Below are positions 61,662 to 64,000 of a stretch of DNA of 64,000 bases, in pieces. Position 1 is the first letter of the stretch. Every line of letters begins with the position of its first letter. The stretch is from Alcaligenes faecalis (GTDB taxonomy: Bacteria; Pseudomonadota; Gammaproteobacteria; Burkholderiales; Burkholderiaceae_B), in NCBI RefSeq assembly GCF_005311025.1, contig NZ_CP031747.1, positions 2,354,954-2,418,953 on the forward strand. Reading direction: 5' to 3'. The notes under the pieces were generated by a model that did not search any database, had not been told where the DNA came from, and saw only the letters and a list, made by a program, of their open reading frames with translations. The translations under genes were made by a program, and so were the position numbers.

Positions 61662-61724
61662 ATAGCAACGCTATTAATACGTGCAACTAGCATAGCTATT
61701 GATTCAATTTAATAGCGATGCTAG
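61662..61724. promoter_or_regulatory. OR: three repressor operators
   Basis: ATAGC-AAC-GCTAT (61662-61674), CTAGC-ATA-GCTAT (61687-61699) and ATAGC-GAT-GCTAG (61712-61724), spaced exactly 25 bases. They fill the gap between the divergent repressor and cro-like genes. Confidence 0.88.
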
Positions 61725-61733
61725 TATTTGTTC

Positions 61734-61997
61734 ATGAACCCTATTGCTCACTACCTAAATGCGACTGGCCTGACTCAGGCTGAGTTCGCCCGGAGGATTG
61801 GCGTAAGCCAGTCTCAGGTCTATCAATTCCTGAACGATATCCGCCCAGTATCTGAAAAGGTTTGCGTGCGTATAGAGGAAAAGACGGATGGCAAGCTAAG
61901 CCGGAAACATCTGCGGCCTCATGACTGGGCTGATATTTGGCCAGAGCTTAGGAAACCTCCTCTTAGCCAGTTCGATAAGGAACTCGCCAATGTGTGA
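61734..61997 (+). CDS. YdaS/Cro-like regulator
   Basis: An 87-residue HTH protein (GLTQAEFARRIGVSQSQVYQ, then FLNDIRPVSEKVCVRIEEKT) with the RKHLRPHDWADIWPEL end seen in YdaS-type proteins. It starts ten bases after the last operator, with no clear ribosome-binding site, as expected for the first gene of the rightward early operon. A TTG at 61728 is also possible. YdaS of the Rac prophage acts as a Cro-like protein. Confidence 0.82.
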   Translation: MNPIAHYLNATGLTQAEFARRIGVSQSQVYQFLNDIRPVSEKVCVRIEEKTDGKLSRKHLRPHDWADIWPELRKPPLSQFDKELANV

Positions 61998-62039
61998 TCC
62001 AGAAAAGAGAGAGCCGATACCCATCGGCCCCACAGATAT

Positions 62040-62246
62040 CTAGTGAAGGGTAGAGGCCCCGGCCTCGCCTAAGCCGTGAAGCTCATTCCACAGCAGCCTG
62101 TCCAGCACGCCCTCTACATGGGCCTCTGTTGGGTATTCAAACATTTGCCTGGCCAGCTCTTCGGCACGATCCAGCAGCTCCAGGCGCTCTAAGTCAATTT
62201 CTTCTTCCATGCCGGTAGTGTCCGGCGCATTCAGATTCTTATCCAT
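62040..62246 (-). CDS. Possible small acidic protein
   Basis: 68 residues, acidic and helical (MEEEIDLERLELLDRAEELA). The composition looks like a real protein, but it lies opposite to the rightward early operon and has only a weak GGGA upstream. It may be a real small gene or a chance frame. Confidence 0.4.
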   Translation of the reverse strand: MDKNLNAPDTTGMEEEIDLERLELLDRAEELARQMFEYPTEAHVEGVLDRLLWNELHGLGEAGASTLH

Positions 62247-62309
62247 ACGTAGTTCCCGAGGATTGCAAAGGTCTCAGGGGCTACTTTACGAAAGCAGGAC
62301 GGATCAATC

Positions 62310-62882
62310 ATGCGAAACGAATCGCACAAATCCAAGCTGAAGACGTTGCTGCACTACGTCGATCAATGGCGCGCACGCGTGGGGAGCCGGGAGGCGGTGG
62401 CCCTGGCCATTGTGGAAACCCATCAACGCCACGGACTGGAGTCCAGCAGCAAAATCCGTTTCGAGACAGCCGGTGACACATTCACGTTGGCCAAGAATGC
62501 AGCTGATCGGATCTTCCGCTGGCTCGACGATCAGACGAAAGACAACAACTACATGCCGGCGAACTTCGAGCAGTCCATTCTCCTGGCCATGCCCGAAGAC
62601 CTGCGCTACGCCTATGTGAACGAAATGCTTCGTCCGCTGGGCTTCTCCGCGCGCAAGTTCATTTTCTGCTTCGGGCAAGAGTTCGATGTGGTGGACCGCG
62701 TGAAGGCGATCAACAAGGAAGGCTCGGAAGCCATGGCGGCGGTGCTGAACCTTTCCCAGGACAGCAGCTTGGATGCGATGGAAGCCGCACACAAGGAACT
62801 GTCTGAATCCATCGGTACGCAGCGCGCGGCTCGCTCGGCTCTGGAGGAGCAGATCGCCCAGCGTAAGCATGTGGGAGCCTGA
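62310..62882 (+). CDS. YdaT-like early phage regulator
   Basis: A 190-residue helical protein. The central segment (NAADRIFRWLDDQTKDNN, ILLAMPEDLRYAYVNEMLRP) follows the pattern of YdaT (RIFRW...AMPP.L). In Rac, YdaT acts with YdaS as a CII-like regulator. Position directly after the YdaS/Cro-like gene supports this. The start is ATG 62310. Confidence 0.6.
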   Translation: MRNESHKSKLKTLLHYVDQWRARVGSREAVALAIVETHQRHGLESSSKIRFETAGDTFTLAKNAADRIFRWLDDQTKDNNYMPANFEQSILLAMPEDLRYAYVNEMLRPLGFSARKFIFCFGQEFDVVDRVKAINKEGSEAMAAVLNLSQDSSLDAMEAAHKELSESIGTQRAARSALEEQIAQRKHVGA

Positions 62883-62883
62883 T

Positions 62884-63294
62884 ATGCGTTTGATCTATCG
62901 GGAGTTCACGCTTCGGGATGGACTGAGTTGGAACAACCTTGTGGCATTGGTGCGGGCGAATGCGCGTGCCGCGATCGACAACGATAAGCCGCTCAAGGTC
63001 ATCGTGACTCAAGCAGAGGCAAAGCGTCGCAGCGTCCAGAATCGCTACTACTGGGCCGCGGTGATCACTCCGATCGCTGAGCAGGCCTGGGTGGGCGGGC
63101 GCCAGTTCAGCAAAGAGTCCTGGCACGAACTGTATGGGCGCTTGTTCGGTGTTTGCGAAGACATCACGTTGCCTGATGGTGAGGTGGTTACCCGCCGGCT
63201 GTCCACCACTGATATGACGGTCTCGCAGTTTTCGGAGTACTGCGAGCGTGTTCAGGCTCATGCCGCCCAAGAGTATGGAGTGGAGTTCTCATGA
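62884..63294 (+). CDS. ninB: NinB-like recombination protein
   Basis: 136 residues with NinB hallmarks: KPLKVIVTQAEAKRRSVQNR, YYWAAVITPIAEQAW, SWHELYGRLFG and VSQFSEYCERVQAHAAQEYG. NinB binds single-stranded DNA and belongs to the lambda-type recombination genes. Its stop overlaps the next start by four bases. Confidence 0.88.
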   Translation: MRLIYREFTLRDGLSWNNLVALVRANARAAIDNDKPLKVIVTQAEAKRRSVQNRYYWAAVITPIAEQAWVGGRQFSKESWHELYGRLFGVCEDITLPDGEVVTRRLSTTDMTVSQFSEYCERVQAHAAQEYGVEFS

Positions 63295-63689
63295 GAGCCT
63301 GGAACAGTACCCTGCGTGCCAGCGGACCGCTGCGCACTTATAAGCCGATGAAAGCTACGGCCTGGAAGAAGCGGGCGCCCAAGAAGCGACCAGGTCGGCA
63401 CGATGCCAAGCTGCGTAATGCCGTGCGTGGCCACCCCTGTTATTTGCAGATTCCCGGGCTGTGTCGCAGCTATCCCGACGACCCGACTGTGGTCCCGTGC
63501 CATCCCAACTGGGTGGAATATGACAAGGCAGGCGGACTGAAAGCCCCTGATTTTTATACCGTCCCTGGCTGCCACGCCTGCCACGCAGAGCTGGACCAAG
63601 GACGGCGATTCACTCGCGATGAGAAGAAAGCTATTTGGGAACGCGCGTTCGCTGCTTGGCGACCAGTGCGGGATAAGGAGTTTGTATGA
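63291..63689 (+). CDS. DUF1364 (YbcO-like) nuclease
   Basis: 132 residues. After a basic N-terminus comes the DUF1364 pattern: CYLQIPGLCRS, VVPCHPNWVEYDKAGGLKAP, then CHACHAELDQGRRFTRDEKK. The paired cysteines and histidines form an HNH-like site, as in YbcO/Rap-region nucleases. ATGA overlaps couple it to both neighbours. Confidence 0.78.
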   Translation: MRAWNSTLRASGPLRTYKPMKATAWKKRAPKKRPGRHDAKLRNAVRGHPCYLQIPGLCRSYPDDPTVVPCHPNWVEYDKAGGLKAPDFYTVPGCHACHAELDQGRRFTRDEKKAIWERAFAAWRPVRDKEFV

Positions 63690-64000
63690 GCGTCAAGGTA
63701 ATGACGGCCGTATTTGAACGGTACCCAGTTGGTGGCGGGGAGATGATTCTCGCCCTGGCGCTGGCCGATCACGCTGATGATGACGGATGCAAGGTGTTCC
63801 CGTCCATTGAGCATCTGATGATCAAGACGCGGCAATCGCGCCGCACGGTCCAGTATCAGCTACGCAGGATGGAAGAGTCTGGCTGGCTGATTCTGGTCAA
63901 TAGCGGCCATGGTGGACGGGGGCAGTCTCGTGAGTATCGAATCAACCTTGATTGGATTAAAGGCGGCGAATTACCGGGCCAAAAGAACGGCGCAGAAATT
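63686..64000 (+). CDS. Phage replication-type winged-helix protein (3' end outside window)
   Basis: 105 codons are open to the window edge. The N-terminus has a winged helix (LALADHADDDGCKVFPSIEH, then RQSRRTVQYQLRRMEESGWL) typical of phage replication initiators of the O/DnaD class. ATG 63686 overlaps the previous stop. Origin iterons would be expected further inside this gene. Confidence 0.75.
   Translation, partial: MSVKVMTAVFERYPVGGGEMILALALADHADDDGCKVFPSIEHLMIKTRQSRRTVQYQLRRMEESGWLILVNSGHGGRGQSREYRINLDWIKGGELPGQKNGAEI

Overview
The window reads as a betaproteobacterial chromosome of the Alcaligenaceae, most likely Alcaligenes. The main reasons are the HDAH-type histone-deacetylase-like amidohydrolase closely resembling what I remember of the Bordetella/Alcaligenes FB188 enzyme, the beta-ketoadipate and nicotinate catabolic genes, the tandem glycine riboswitch, and an even, fairly GC-rich codon use. 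Genus-level placement is inference from remembered sequences; no search was run.

Bases 1-45,900 are host chromosome. 1-4324 holds the catechol branch of the beta-ketoadipate pathway: the end of catechol 1,2-dioxygenase, both 3-oxoadipate CoA-transferase subunits, enol-lactone hydrolase, muconolactone isomerase and a BenE benzoate transporter. A tandem pair of dynamin-like GTPases follows directly. Next come a ZIP metal transporter, a degenerate ABC ATPase, the HDAC-like amidohydrolase, a LuxR-type regulator, a Fur-controlled orfX-sodA pair, two exported or anchored proteins (PPC-domain and PIG-L/propeller), nnrS with an NsrR-like operator, and a nicotinate locus (nicR-like, nicC, nicT-like). 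21.9-31.1 kb has yggS, a MocR regulator, an EamA/MarR pair with clear operators, a FAN1-like nuclease plus a nuclease-helicase, and a D-amino-acid dehydrogenase behind a tandem glycine riboswitch. 31.4-38.7 kb is one leftward locus: response regulator, sensor kinase fused to a periplasmic binding domain, free binding protein, double permease and ATPase. nadA-nadB (nadB carries a poly-serine linker), a tas-like aldo/keto reductase, an amber-interrupted amidohydrolase and a YkgJ protein complete the host part.

A tRNA-Val(GAC) at 45943 is followed at once by a tyrosine integrase. Everything from there to the right edge is a lambdoid-type prophage whose right end is outside the window. Its left arm carries int, an AlpA/Xis-like gene, two cargo genes on the other strand (a McrB-N/HNH nuclease and a possible ADP-ribosyltransferase), rdgC, and a leftward early operon with Gp157, an SSB-like protein and a Sak4-like ATPase. 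The immunity region has a short CI-like repressor facing a YdaS/Cro-like gene. Three operators sit between them (61662-61724), and two matching ones sit 4.5 kb away at 57160-57198, an OL/OR layout. Between OL and OR, where lambda keeps rexAB, lie three cargo genes: an HsdR-N-type nuclease, TcmP and its three-Cys-motif partner (Gp37/Gp68, DUF5131). Two well-formed LexA boxes overlap leftward promoters, one in front of a 64-residue orphan and one in front of the three-Cys-motif gene. To the right, YdaT-like, NinB, YbcO-like and a truncated replication-type gene begin the rightward early operon.

The best candidates for something undescribed are the SOS-wired DUF5131/TcmP/nuclease cargo in the immunity region, the R-S-E protein at 49253, and the kinase-binding-protein fusion at 35514.
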